64,000 nt of DNA from Nitrosophilus kaiyonis (GTDB lineage Bacteria; Campylobacterota; Campylobacteria; Campylobacterales; Nitratiruptoraceae), in contig NZ_AP025696.1 in assembly GCF_027943725.1 (NCBI RefSeq), forward strand, positions 907,501 through 971,500, given 5' to 3'. Under the pieces are notes generated by a model that searched no databases, was not told the DNA's origin, and worked only from the letters and a program-made list of their open reading frames with translations. The translations under genes were made by a program, and so were the position numbers. Positions 36,142 through 44,093 of the stretch are shown one piece after another (position 1 is the stretch's first letter; the number at the start of each line of letters is the position of its first letter).

Positions 36142-36147
36142 ATTATA
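36142..36147 (-). promoter_or_regulatory. -10 box for the uvrD-truB-ispE-smpB run
   Basis: TATAAT on the minus strand (GATATAATAAA), 27 nt before the uvrD start. Confidence 0.55.
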
Positions 36148-36240
36148 TCAAAAGGAGATAAAAACAAAGTTATGTAAAAATATAAAAATAGAAAATATAA
36201 AATATAAAAAAAAATTATTGAATAATATATTATGTTTTGT

Positions 36241-36246
36241 TATAAT
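36241..36246 (+). promoter_or_regulatory. extended -10 promoter of the LysR-type regulator gene
   Basis: TTGTTATAAT, an extended -10 (TG-T-TATAAT), 42 nt upstream of the start. Confidence 0.6.
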
Positions 36247-36287
36247 TCTGTGAATTAAATAAATTTTACTAATATATGGAGAAAGGC

Positions 36288-37187
36288 ATGCTCAAAGATT
36301 TTACAAAACTTGAAACCTTTTTGACAGTTGTTAGGGAAAAAAGTTTTTCTAAGGCTTCTGCTAAACTTGGGATTTCACAACCTGCAGTAACACAACAGAT
36401 AAAATATTTAGAGGACTATCTTGATACGAAAATAGTTGAAAGAAAGAAAAATGGCATAAGACTTACAAAAGAGGGTGAAGAGGTTTATAAGATTGCTTTA
36501 AAACTTGAAAGATGTATTTTAAATGCAGAAAAAGAACTATTTAAAATAATTAATAAAGAGATAACTTTCATTATTGGTGCTTCATTTACTATTGGTAATT
36601 ATGTTTTGCCTGAAGTTTTAAATAATCTAAAAGAGGCTATTAATAATGATGTATTTATAAAGGTTGAAGTCAGTGAGAAGATAGTTGATGAAGTACTGGA
36701 TAAAAAGTGTGATATAGGACTAATTGAATCTCCTATAATGAAAGAGGGCTTAATTTATAGAGAATGGATGGATGATGAACTTGTTTTATTTAGTAATACT
36801 CCTCTTCCTAAATATGTAAGAAAAGAAGATTTATATAGATTTAACTGGATATGTAGAGAAGAGGGCAGCCATACAAGAAAATTGGTTTCTGAAGTTTTTG
36901 AATCAATGGGAGTTGAGTGTAAAAGTTTCAATGTTATTAGTGAAGTTAGTAGCTCAACTGCAGTTGTTCAAACAATTCTTAGAAGTCCAGTAAATAAAGA
37001 GAATCCTACTGTGTCAATTATTTCAAAATATGCAATTGCAAATGAAGTTGAAAATGGAAAACTTTATGAGGCAAGAATAAAAGGTATAAAAATTAAAAGA
37101 AAATTTTATATTGTTTATACAAAAGAGAGAAAGCATGATCCATTCATAGAAAAAGTTGTTGATTTTCTTTTAAAACTTAAAAAATGA
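36288..37187 (+). CDS. LysR-family transcriptional regulator
   Basis: 299 residues: winged helix-turn-helix DNA-binding domain (KLETFLTVVREKSFSKASAK, LGISQPAVTQQIKYLEDYL) and a periplasmic-binding-like effector domain (IIGASFTIGNYVLPEVL, VLDKKCDIGLIESPI). The effector is unknown. ATG 36288 is preferred because GGAG lies 6 nt ahead; ATG 36276 overlaps that site. Its targets may include itself or nearby cysK, but no operator was identified. Confidence 0.9.
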   Translation: MLKDFTKLETFLTVVREKSFSKASAKLGISQPAVTQQIKYLEDYLDTKIVERKKNGIRLTKEGEEVYKIALKLERCILNAEKELFKIINKEITFIIGASFTIGNYVLPEVLNNLKEAINNDVFIKVEVSEKIVDEVLDKKCDIGLIESPIMKEGLIYREWMDDELVLFSNTPLPKYVRKEDLYRFNWICREEGSHTRKLVSEVFESMGVECKSFNVISEVSSSTAVVQTILRSPVNKENPTVSIISKYAIANEVENGKLYEARIKGIKIKRKFYIVYTKERKHDPFIEKVVDFLLKLKK

Positions 37188-37394
37188 GCAAATCAAGCGA
37201 GTAAAACAAGCGAAGATTTGCAGTTAATAAAGCCGAAGGCTTTTAGAAAGCCAACTGCTTGGCTTTCGTATCTTTGTGAAAGCTTACTGTATATGCGAGC
37301 TCAAAACTAAGAAGTTTTGTATGTGAGCATACTGTAAGCTAATTGACCTTGAAGCAAATCGTAATGAGTAAAGCGAATTAGATTTGCGGTTAAA
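37188..37394 (+). repeat. structured repeat family B, copy 2
   Basis: Begins at the LysR stop. Order: a first terminal hairpin GCAAATC/GATTTGC followed by AGTTAA (37190-37227); AAAGCC-GAA-GGCTTT (37229-37243); GAAAGCCAA-CTGC-TTGGCTTTC (37246-37267); a long stem AGCTTAC/GTAAGCT, GTA(TA)TGC/GCATAC and CAAAACT-AAGA-AGTTTTG (37281-37340); then TTGACC-ttgaa-GCAAATC paired with GATTTGC-GGTTAA (37343-37393). The loops GAA, CTGC and the ttgaa bulge are identical to copy 1 while stems differ by paired changes. Confidence 0.87.
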
Positions 37395-37487
37395 TTAGTG
37401 GAATAAGGCATAGCTAGATAGTGGAGAAGCTGTAAAGAAGCTAATTCCTAATTCCCAATTACTAATTACTAATGTCCAATGACTAAT
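37395..37487. repeat. heptad-repeat island after family B copy 2
   Basis: GGAATAA/AGATAGT-type units, then AATTCCT, AATTCCC, AATTACT, AATTACT, AATGTCC, AATGACT in strict register up to the end of the convergent gene. Confidence 0.85.
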
Positions 37488-37490
37488 CTC

Positions 37491-37946
37491 TTATACCTTT
37501 TTCTTCCTCTTTTTAAGAAGTTTTTGATTTTCTGGATTTGATAAAAGTGCTTCCATTGAATTTTTTGCATTCTCAGATTTTTGTTTTATAACTGTAGCAG
37601 TTAGATTTACAAAAATTGGAGTCTCATCTACAATAATTTGAAGTATAGATTCAATAGGGACTTTTACTATACTTCCAAAATTATTAGGTCCAAATCCTGC
37701 TTCAAATATTAAATTGCCATTTTCAATTCGTGCACTCTCAAACGTATAATTCATTATCATAAACAGAGTAAACTCAGAAAAATTAGATTTTATATCTTGA
37801 GGAAGATCTGGATCAAATTTTACTCTTTTTGTATCAGTTAAGACAGCAAAAGGTTGATCTTTTTCTAATAGATATTTTATAAGTGATGTTGCATGATTTT
37901 TTAAAATAGCTGCAAACTCTTCATCTTGCAATATATCATATAGCAT
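37491..37946 (-). CDS. SspB-like protein (possible ClpXP adaptor), unnamed family
   Basis: 151 residues. The central part (YLLEKDQPFAVLTDTKRVKF, then FTLFMIMNYTFESARIENGN, FEAGFGPNNFGSIVKVPIES, ILQIIVDETPIFVNL) follows the beta layout of SspB, the adaptor that hands ssrA-tagged proteins to ClpXP: a short N-terminal helix, a LxxxAxFGG-like turn and a VPIxxILxI strand. The basic tail KKRKKKV could play the ClpX-contact role of SspB tails. This is pattern recognition, not a confirmed family match. It is the last gene of the cysK-pabC-like minus-strand run. Confidence 0.5.
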   Translation of the reverse strand: MLYDILQDEEFAAILKNHATSLIKYLLEKDQPFAVLTDTKRVKFDPDLPQDIKSNFSEFTLFMIMNYTFESARIENGNLIFEAGFGPNNFGSIVKVPIESILQIIVDETPIFVNLTATVIKQKSENAKNSMEALLSNPENQKLLKKRKKKV

Positions 37947-37968
37947 TGCTTTATCCTTTTTAAATCAA

Positions 37969-38541
37969 TTATAAAATTATACCCTCTTCAACAATATAAA
38001 AACCAATCATTGCATTCATTAAAGCTATTTTTTTATATTTTTTTATCTCTTCAATTTTGATATCTTTTTCAAAAATCTTTTTTTCTTTTAAAAGTCTCTC
38101 TCTTGTAGTACCATAAAGTAGTGGCTTTTTAGGTGTAAGCCATTTTTTTCCGTCAAAAAGTGCAATATTTGCAATTGAGGTATCTGTAATTAGTCCATTT
38201 TTTACTATAATAATCTCATCTGCTTTATCTCTTTTTTCAAAAAGTTCATCAATTTTTTTTCTATCAAGATATTTATAATCATAATCAATATTTGATTCAA
38301 TCAACTTAAAGCTTTTTATCTCTCTTTGTTGATATGGAAAATATCTAATATCTAAAATATCTTTATCATATATGACTTTACATCTAAAAAATCCACTTTC
38401 ATGAGGATTGATATAATCTTGCAAGTTAAAATTGCTTTTTATATGAAAATTTTCATAGATTGTTTTATTTAATCTTTTATTGTGATAGTCAATATGAAAA
38501 ATTTTTCCATTTTCAATTTTTATTGTCTCAAAAAATTTCAC
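37969..38541 (-). CDS. class IV aminotransferase-like protein (PabC/IlvE fold)
   Basis: 190 residues, short for the family. FFETIKIENGKIFHIDYHNKR matches the N-terminus of aminodeoxychorismate lyases; YDYKYLDRKK holds the likely PLP lysine, followed by ADEIIIVKNGLITDTSIANI and TPKKPLLYGTTRERLL. A 4-amino-4-deoxychorismate lyase role in folate synthesis is likely, given the small size, but no pabA/B is in the window. A heptad tract overlaps its first codons. Confidence 0.78.
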   Translation of the reverse strand: MKFFETIKIENGKIFHIDYHNKRLNKTIYENFHIKSNFNLQDYINPHESGFFRCKVIYDKDILDIRYFPYQQREIKSFKLIESNIDYDYKYLDRKKIDELFEKRDKADEIIIVKNGLITDTSIANIALFDGKKWLTPKKPLLYGTTRERLLKEKKIFEKDIKIEEIKKYKKIALMNAMIGFYIVEEGIIL

Positions 38542-38592
38542 TTTCTCACTTTCTTACTCTCTAACTTTCTCACTCTGTCACTCTCTAACTAA
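38536..38592. repeat. pyrimidine-rich heptad tract between cysK and the class IV aminotransferase
   Basis: TTTCTCA, CTTTCTT, ACTCTCT, AACTTTC, TCACTCT, GTCACTC, TCTAACT: 7-bp-periodic in yet another flavour. On the minus strand it gives GAGTGA/AGAAAG purine-rich sequence in front of the gene. Confidence 0.75.
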
Positions 38593-39499
38593 ACAACTCT
38601 GTACTTAAATATCTCTCCCCAGTATCACATAGTATAGTTATTATATTTTTACCAGGATTTTTTTGGGCTATTTTACAAGCTGCTGCTAAATTTGCTCCAC
38701 TTGATATTCCAACAAGTAGGCCTTCTTCTTTTGCTACAAATCTTGCCATCTCAAAAGCTTCTTCATCATCAATTTGTATTACTTCGCCTATGATATTAAT
38801 ATTTAATGTTTTTGGAATAAATCCAGCTCCAATTCCTTGAATCTTATGAGGACCTGGCTTTCCTCCGCTTAAAACAGGACTTTTTTTTGGCTCAACTGCA
38901 TAGATTTTAATATCTTTATTATACTCTTTTAAAACCTCTCCAACTCCGCTTATTGTCCCACCTGTTCCAACTCCAGCAACAAAGCAGTCAATTTCACCAT
39001 CAGTATCTTTTAAAATCTCTTTTGCAGTAGTTAATCTGTGAATTTCTGGATTTGCTGGATTTTCAAATTGATTTGGCATAAAGGAGTTTGGTATCTCTTT
39101 TAAAAGCTCATATGCTTTTTCTATTGCTCCTTTCATCCCAAGATTTGCAGGAGTTAATTCAAGTTTTGCACCAAAAGCCTTTAAAAGCTTTCTTCTCTCA
39201 ATGCTCATAGATTCAGGCATAGTTAAAATTAACTTTAAACCAAAGGAAGCACAAACTGATGCAAGTGCTATTCCAGTATTTCCGCTTGTAGGCTCAATTA
39301 TAGTTGATGTTTCATCAATTTTACCTTCTTCAATAGCTTTTTTTATCATATTAAAGCCAATTCTATCTTTAACAGAGCTTGTAGGATTCATAAATTCACA
39401 TTTTCCAATAATTTTAGCTTTATATTTACTTGATAGTGAGTTTATTAAAACAAGGGGTGTATTTCCTATAAGTTCAGTAACGTTGTTTTTAATATTCAT
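38585..39499 (-). CDS. cysK: cysteine synthase (O-acetylserine sulfhydrylase)
   Basis: Forms cysteine from O-acetylserine and sulfide with PLP. 304 residues: ELIGNTPLVLINSL, NPTSSVKDRIGFNMI with the PLP lysine, EPTSGNTGIALA, GTGGTISGVGEVLKE and GISSGANLAAA. CysK versus CysM cannot be fully separated; the TSGNTGIALA loop and size fit CysK. The last residues run into the pyrimidine-rich heptad tract. Confidence 0.93.
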   Translation of the reverse strand: MNIKNNVTELIGNTPLVLINSLSSKYKAKIIGKCEFMNPTSSVKDRIGFNMIKKAIEEGKIDETSTIIEPTSGNTGIALASVCASFGLKLILTMPESMSIERRKLLKAFGAKLELTPANLGMKGAIEKAYELLKEIPNSFMPNQFENPANPEIHRLTTAKEILKDTDGEIDCFVAGVGTGGTISGVGEVLKEYNKDIKIYAVEPKKSPVLSGGKPGPHKIQGIGAGFIPKTLNINIIGEVIQIDDEEAFEMARFVAKEEGLLVGISSGANLAAACKIAQKNPGKNIITILCDTGERYLSTELFS

Positions 39500-39582
39500 T
39501 ATATTCCTTGTAACATTAATATTAAAATATTAATAATTAGACATTGGTAAGATTTTGTGATAATTTTTAGTTTATACAAACA

Positions 39583-39779
39583 GAATGCTCTGAAAAATTA
39601 TCAAATTTTACTCAAACAAGTTGAAATTTTTAGTAAACTAACGCTTGAAAATTTTATTAAAAAGTGCAAACGCAAGCGCCCTAAAAGGGTAAATGCACTT
39701 TTTTGGCCTAAAGGGCAACATAAAATTTTCAAACTAAAATTTCAAAGTTTTCGTTCAATTCATAATTTTTCAGAGGTCT
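39583..39779. repeat. near-palindromic dispersed repeat family A, copy 2 (197 bp)
   Basis: Same length as copy 1 (21087-21283) with four substitutions: GGCC to GGGC in one hairpin (now one mismatch), one T/A change, and a two-base TG to CA change near the right end. The CA version restores longer terminal symmetry (CTCTGAAAAATTAT at both ends). Its open frame shows one silent and two replacement changes, giving no sign of protein-level selection. Confidence 0.88.
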
Positions 39780-39832
39780 CCATAATAAATTCTAATATCT
39801 AATGACTAATGACTAATGTCTAAACCATATTT
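39780..39832. repeat. heptad tract right of family A copy 2
   Basis: CTAATAT, CTAATGA, CTAATGA, CTAATGT, CTAAACC units. The rest of the 39500-39582 gap holds only AT-rich sequence with a short ATTAGAC/ATTGGTA piece. Confidence 0.75.
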
Positions 39833-39839
39833 TAAAATC

Positions 39840-41111
39840 TTACCAAATAACATCGCTTTTTGCAATATTACATGAGTGGAAAACTACCATATTATGCATT
39901 CTTGCATAGTATTTGATTATAAGATTTTGTAATATTGGCTCAATTGATGGAGTAAACCAAGCGTTATTACTAATAGCAATCATATATTTTGGTGCATTTT
40001 TATAAAGAAGTGGATGTGTTGCTTCATAACATATTGCATTTCTAAATTTTATATTTTTTATTTTAAAATCTGTAGGTTTTTTAGCTTTTTGATAATCTTC
40101 AGCACCATTGAAAAATATCTCATTTACATGTTTTGCTAAAAATTTTGGAAGAGGAGTCTCTTCTCCAAAAGGAACAAGCACAACTTTATCTGCAATTATT
40201 AATCTTTCATTTATAAAAATGTATGAAGAGTTATAAGGAAGAGAGTTTTTATAATGAAGTCCACCTGTAATTATGGCTATTTTTTTACTCTTTTCTTTTA
40301 AAATATTTAATAAATCATCATCTAAATTAAGATACATAGGAAAAGCGCTCTCAGGTAACACTACTAAATCATATCCTTTTTCTATTGCTTTATCTATGAT
40401 TTTTAAATTTGAATATACTATTTTTTCTCTATATTTTGGATCCCATTTAACATCTTGAGGAATTTTTGTCTGGCTTAGATAAATTTTTAGATTGGGCATT
40501 TTTGGCTTGCAATCTTTAAAATCAACAGCCAAAAAAAGCAAAACAAAAACAGTAAAAAATTTCCCCAAATTCCTAATATCCAATTTCCATTTCCTAATTC
40601 CTAATATCCCCATATTAATAGCTAATAAAATTAATAAAAACGATAATTTATCAAAAGAAAACATAGTATTAACAAGTGTTAATTCTGGTATAAACCAGTT
40701 AAAACCAAATGGATGGATATAGCTTAAAGTTAATAAAAATAAACTTTTAATTAAGCTGTGAAGCTGCGAAGGAGTGAAGCTGTGAAGATTTTTACTAATT
40801 CCCAATATTATCCAATTACTAATCACTTCAATTAACCAAAAAATTATTCCATAAACCAAACCAACAAATAAAATAACTATTGGTATCATCCAAGAAAGAT
40901 TGTAATATCTAAAACTAAGTCCTATCCAATAAAACCACAAAATCCCTATAAAAAAACCTATCCAAAAATTGAGTTTTTTATCTGCTTTTAAAATAAAAAA
41001 TAAAGATATAACAGCCAAAATTGAGTTTAAATATATATTTTTTATTTCCAAATATTCACTATAAATAAAAAAACTAAAAGCAGTTGCAATTAAAAAGGCT
41101 TTTATTAGCAA
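39840..41111 (-). CDS. lnt: apolipoprotein N-acyltransferase
   Basis: Adds the third acyl chain to lipoproteins in the inner membrane. About seven membrane helices are followed by a nitrilase-like domain with the catalytic Glu (VVLPESAFPMYL), Lys (GGLHYKNSL) and Cys (FRNAICYEATHP). The start is uncertain: TTG 41111 (LLIKAFLIATAFS) is plausible; the longer open frame from 41210 would overlap yajC by about 55 bp and adds non-family sequence. Two heptad tracts lie inside the coding region and are translated in frame. The Lnt-YajC-SecD order matches C. jejuni. Confidence 0.85.
   Translation of the reverse strand: MLIKAFLIATAFSFFIYSEYLEIKNIYLNSILAVISLFFILKADKKLNFWIGFFIGILWFYWIGLSFRYYNLSWMIPIVILFVGLVYGIIFWLIEVISNWIILGISKNLHSFTPSQLHSLIKSLFLLTLSYIHPFGFNWFIPELTLVNTMFSFDKLSFLLILLAINMGILGIRKWKLDIRNLGKFFTVFVLLFLAVDFKDCKPKMPNLKIYLSQTKIPQDVKWDPKYREKIVYSNLKIIDKAIEKGYDLVVLPESAFPMYLNLDDDLLNILKEKSKKIAIITGGLHYKNSLPYNSSYIFINERLIIADKVVLVPFGEETPLPKFLAKHVNEIFFNGAEDYQKAKKPTDFKIKNIKFRNAICYEATHPLLYKNAPKYMIAISNNAWFTPSIEPILQNLIIKYYARMHNMVVFHSCNIAKSDVIW
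40558..40618. repeat. heptad tract inside lnt (AATTCCT flavour)
   Basis: CAAATTC, CTAATAT, CCAATTT, CCATTTC, CTAATTC, CTAATAT units, read on the minus strand as part of GIRKWKLDIRNLGKFF between membrane helices. The frame stays open. Confidence 0.8.
40750..40835. repeat. heptad tract inside lnt (GTGAAGC and AATTCCC flavours)
   Basis: TGTGAAG, CTGCGAA, GGAGTGA, AGCTGTG and then ATTCCCA, ATTATCC, AATTACT, AATCACT. It is translated in frame on the minus strand as the polar loop SNWIILGISKNLHSFTPSQL. Confidence 0.8.
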
Positions 41112-41154
41112 AGTGATGTTAAAATACTTTCTAAAATTTTTTGAAAGGATTGAT

Positions 41155-41439
41155 ATGGAAGGACAAGCTGCTGGAGCAGGAAGTATTTTGGGTTCTCTTT
41201 TACCACTCATTATAATCTTTGCTATTTTTTATTTTTTAATCATTAGACCACAACAGCAACAGGCCAAAAAGCACAAAGAGATGATAAACTCTTTGCAAAA
41301 AGGTGATAAAGTCGTTACTAATGGTGGTTTAATTGTTGAGGTTGTAAAACCTGAAGAGGATTTTATCAAAGCTAAGCTTAATGATGAAGTAATAGTTAAG
41401 ATTGATAAAAATTTTATAGCTAAAAAATTAGAGAGTTAA
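41155..41439 (+). CDS. yajC: preprotein translocase accessory subunit YajC
   Basis: 94 residues: one membrane helix ([19 protein letters not shown]) followed by [17 protein letters not shown] and GDKVVTNGG, the family signature. It associates with SecDF and YidC. ATG 41155 has AAGGA 7 nt ahead. The secD start follows after one base. Confidence 0.95.
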   Translation: MEGQAAGAGSILGSLLPLIIIFAIFYFLIIRPQQQQAKKHKEMINSLQKGDKVVTNGGLIVEVVKPEEDFIKAKLNDEVIVKIDKNFIAKKLES

Positions 41440-41440
41440 A

Positions 41441-43018
41441 ATGAGAGTACTAAATTATCGTTTAGTTATCTTTTTGATTGCCTTGATTGGTGGGATAGCT
41501 TTGTCTATTCCATCTTTTTTGAATTTAAAAGAGGGGCCAAAGATAACATTGGGACTTGATTTACAAGGTGGTCTTCATATGCTTTTGGGAGTTGACACTG
41601 ATGCAGCAATAAAATCAAAAATAAAGTCAATTGCCTCAAGCATAAAATATTTTGCAGAAGACAATGATATTTTGATTGAAGATTTAAAAGTTGATCAAAA
41701 TCTTATAACATTTACACTTTTAGATAAAGATGATCAGCCAAAAATGGATGAAATGTTAAAAAATATCCCAGGGCTTTCTATAAAAAAAGAGGGATTAAGA
41801 TATTCTATCTCTTTAACTCCAAAAGAGATAGAATCTGTTAAAGAGTATGCTATAAATCAAGCTGTTGATACTATTAGAAACAGACTTGATCAGTTTGGTT
41901 TGGCTGAGCCAAATGTTGCAAAACAGGGAAAAGATAAGATTTTAGTAGAACTTCCAGGTATTAAAACTCCAGAGCAAGAACAAAGAATTAGGGCATTAAT
42001 TGCTAAAGCAGCCCATCTTCAACTTATGGCAGTTGATGAAGATAGAGCAGCAAGGGTATATCAAATGACTCCCGAAGAGGCAGCAGAGTATGGAGATGTA
42101 ATTTTACCTGATGCAAAAAATCCAAAGGTTAAATATCTTCTAAAAGAGATACCTATACTTGATGGAAGTATGATAGTTGATGCAAAAGTTGCATTTGATA
42201 GAAACAATCAGCCAGTGATAAATTTTACTTTAAATAGCGAGGGTGCGAAAATTTTTGGAGATTTTACAGCAAAAAATATTGGAAAGCATTTAGCAATCGT
42301 TTTGGATAATAAAGTTTATTCAGCTCCAGTAATTAGAGAAAGAATTGGTGGAGGAAGCGGACAGATTAGCGGAGGATTTAGTGTTGAAGAGGCTCACGAT
42401 GTGGCTATTGCACTAAGAAGCGGTGCACTTTTAGCCCCTGTTTATATGGAAGAAAAAAGAAGTGTTGGTCCAAGTCTTGGAGCCGATAGTATAAAAGCAA
42501 GTTTAATTGCATTGATAAGCGGTTTTGTTTTGGTTGTACTTTTTATGATTGTATATTATGGAATTGCTGGAGTTATTGCAGATATTGCACTTATTGCAAA
42601 CCTATTTTTGATTGTAGGAATTATGGCACTGTTTGGTGCAACACTGACTCTGCCTGGTATGGCAGGTATTGTTTTGACTGTTGGTATGGCAGTTGATGCC
42701 AATGTTATTATAAATGAAAGAATTAGAGAGCTTTTAAGAGAAGGGGTAAGTATTAAAAAGGCAATTGAACAAGGTTATAAAAATGCGATGAGTGCAATTT
42801 TAGATGCAAATATTACTACTTTAATAGCAGCTGTTGTTTTATACGCATATGGAACTGGACCGATAAAAGGTTTTGCTATAACTATAAGCATTGGTATACT
42901 CGCTTCAATGCTGACTGCTATTTTAGGAACCCATGGAATATATGAAGCAATAATTGATAAAATTGAAAAAAGCAAAAACCTATCAACTTGGTTTGGTATA
43001 AAAGTAAAGGGTAAATAA
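41441..43018 (+). CDS. secD: protein translocase subunit SecD
   Basis: RND-type Sec accessory subunit using the proton gradient to pull proteins across the membrane. 525 residues: first helix, [15 protein letters not shown], large periplasmic domain ([17 protein letters not shown]-type), and C-terminal helices with [36 protein letters not shown]. It overlaps secF by one base. Confidence 0.97.
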   Translation: MRVLNYRLVIFLIALIGGIALSIPSFLNLKEGPKITLGLDLQGGLHMLLGVDTDAAIKSKIKSIASSIKYFAEDNDILIEDLKVDQNLITFTLLDKDDQPKMDEMLKNIPGLSIKKEGLRYSISLTPKEIESVKEYAINQAVDTIRNRLDQFGLAEPNVAKQGKDKILVELPGIKTPEQEQRIRALIAKAAHLQLMAVDEDRAARVYQMTPEEAAEYGDVILPDAKNPKVKYLLKEIPILDGSMIVDAKVAFDRNNQPVINFTLNSEGAKIFGDFTAKNIGKHLAIVLDNKVYSAPVIRERIGGGSGQISGGFSVEEAHDVAIALRSGALLAPVYMEEKRSVGPSLGADSIKASLIALISGFVLVVLFMIVYYGIAGVIADIALIANLFLIVGIMALFGATLTLPGMAGIVLTVGMAVDANVIINERIRELLREGVSIKKAIEQGYKNAMSAILDANITTLIAAVVLYAYGTGPIKGFAITISIGILASMLTAILGTHGIYEAIIDKIEKSKNLSTWFGIKVKGK

Positions 43019-43989
43019 TGGAGTTTTTTAAAACAGATAAAACTTATAATTTTATGGGTAAAAGTAAAATATTTATCTCATTTTCACTGCTTTTAATTGC
43101 TATTAGTTATGTTTTGCTTTTTACAAAAGGGCTTAATTTTGGTATAGATTTTACTGGTGGAACTATAATACAGGTAAAGTATGATAAAAAAGTTGCAATC
43201 AAGCCAATAAGAGAAGCCCTTAAAAAAAGTGAAGTTTTTAAAGATGCTGCAGTTACATATTTTGGAAGTGATCAAGAGATAATCATAAGAGTAAAAACAT
43301 CTACAAAAAAACTGACTTCAGATATTGGAGATGAGGCAAGAAAGGTTTTAAAAGGTACTGGAAATTTTGAAATAAGAAGAGTAGATATTGTTGGACCAAA
43401 GGTTGGAGGAGAACTAAGAGAAAAAGGGATAATGGCTACAGTTATTGCCATTATTGGTATTTTAATATATGTATCTTTTAGATTTGAGTGGCGCTTTGCT
43501 TTGGCTTCGGTATTGGCTCTTGTTCATGATGTAAGCATTGCAATGGGAGCTATAAGTCTATTTAATGTGCCTGTTAATTTAGATATATTAGCAGCAATTT
43601 TAACAATTCTTGGATACTCTTTAAATGATACAATAATTGTATTTGACAGGATTAGGGAAGGTATTGTTGAAGCAAAAACAGATAATTTAAATGAAGTAAT
43701 AAATGAATCAATCACAAAAACTCTATCAAGAACAACACTTACTTCACTTACAACATTTTTTGTTGTTTTAACTCTTTACCTATTTGGTGGTGAAATTATA
43801 AGAGGGTTTAGTTTTACACTTCTTGTTGGCATCATTGTTGGTACATACAGCTCTATTTTTGTAGCATCTCCGCTTCTTGGATGGCTTGGATTTAATCTTA
43901 AAAAATATAGAGAAAAACTTGCTCAAAAGAAAAAAAGAGAACAAGAGAAAGAGAGAATGAGAGCAATGTATGAGGGTGGAGTTGTTTAA
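43018..43989 (+). CDS. secF: protein translocase subunit SecF
   Basis: Partner of SecD. 323 residues: GLNFGIDFTGGTIIQVKY after helix 1, periplasmic domain, then helices with GYSLNDTIIVFDRIREG and SRTTLTSLTTFFVVL. A basic tail (KKREQEKERMRAMYEGG) ends the protein. A heptad island separates it from leuS. Confidence 0.97.
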   Translation: MEFFKTDKTYNFMGKSKIFISFSLLLIAISYVLLFTKGLNFGIDFTGGTIIQVKYDKKVAIKPIREALKKSEVFKDAAVTYFGSDQEIIIRVKTSTKKLTSDIGDEARKVLKGTGNFEIRRVDIVGPKVGGELREKGIMATVIAIIGILIYVSFRFEWRFALASVLALVHDVSIAMGAISLFNVPVNLDILAAILTILGYSLNDTIIVFDRIREGIVEAKTDNLNEVINESITKTLSRTTLTSLTTFFVVLTLYLFGGEIIRGFSFTLLVGIIVGTYSSIFVASPLLGWLGFNLKKYREKLAQKKKREQEKERMRAMYEGGVV

Positions 43990-44077
43990 TAGTTGATAGT
44001 CTATAGTCTTCAGTCTTTAGAATTTAATTAAAAACTTTTAACTACCGACTATCGACTACTGACTAACGACTAAAAAA
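43990..44077. repeat. heptad-repeat hairpin island between secF and leuS
   Basis: The left arm (AGTCTAT, AGTCTTC, AGTCTTT) and right arm (GACTATC, GACTACT, GACTAAC, GACTAAA) are opposed around AATTTAATTAAAAAC. Confidence 0.85.
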
Positions 44078-44093
44078 ATATTAAAGGGAGAAA

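Noticed and set aside
41111-41210. Longer N-terminus for lnt starting at 41210
   Set aside because: It would overlap yajC by about 55 bp and adds residues ([12 protein letters not shown]) that do not look like Lnt.
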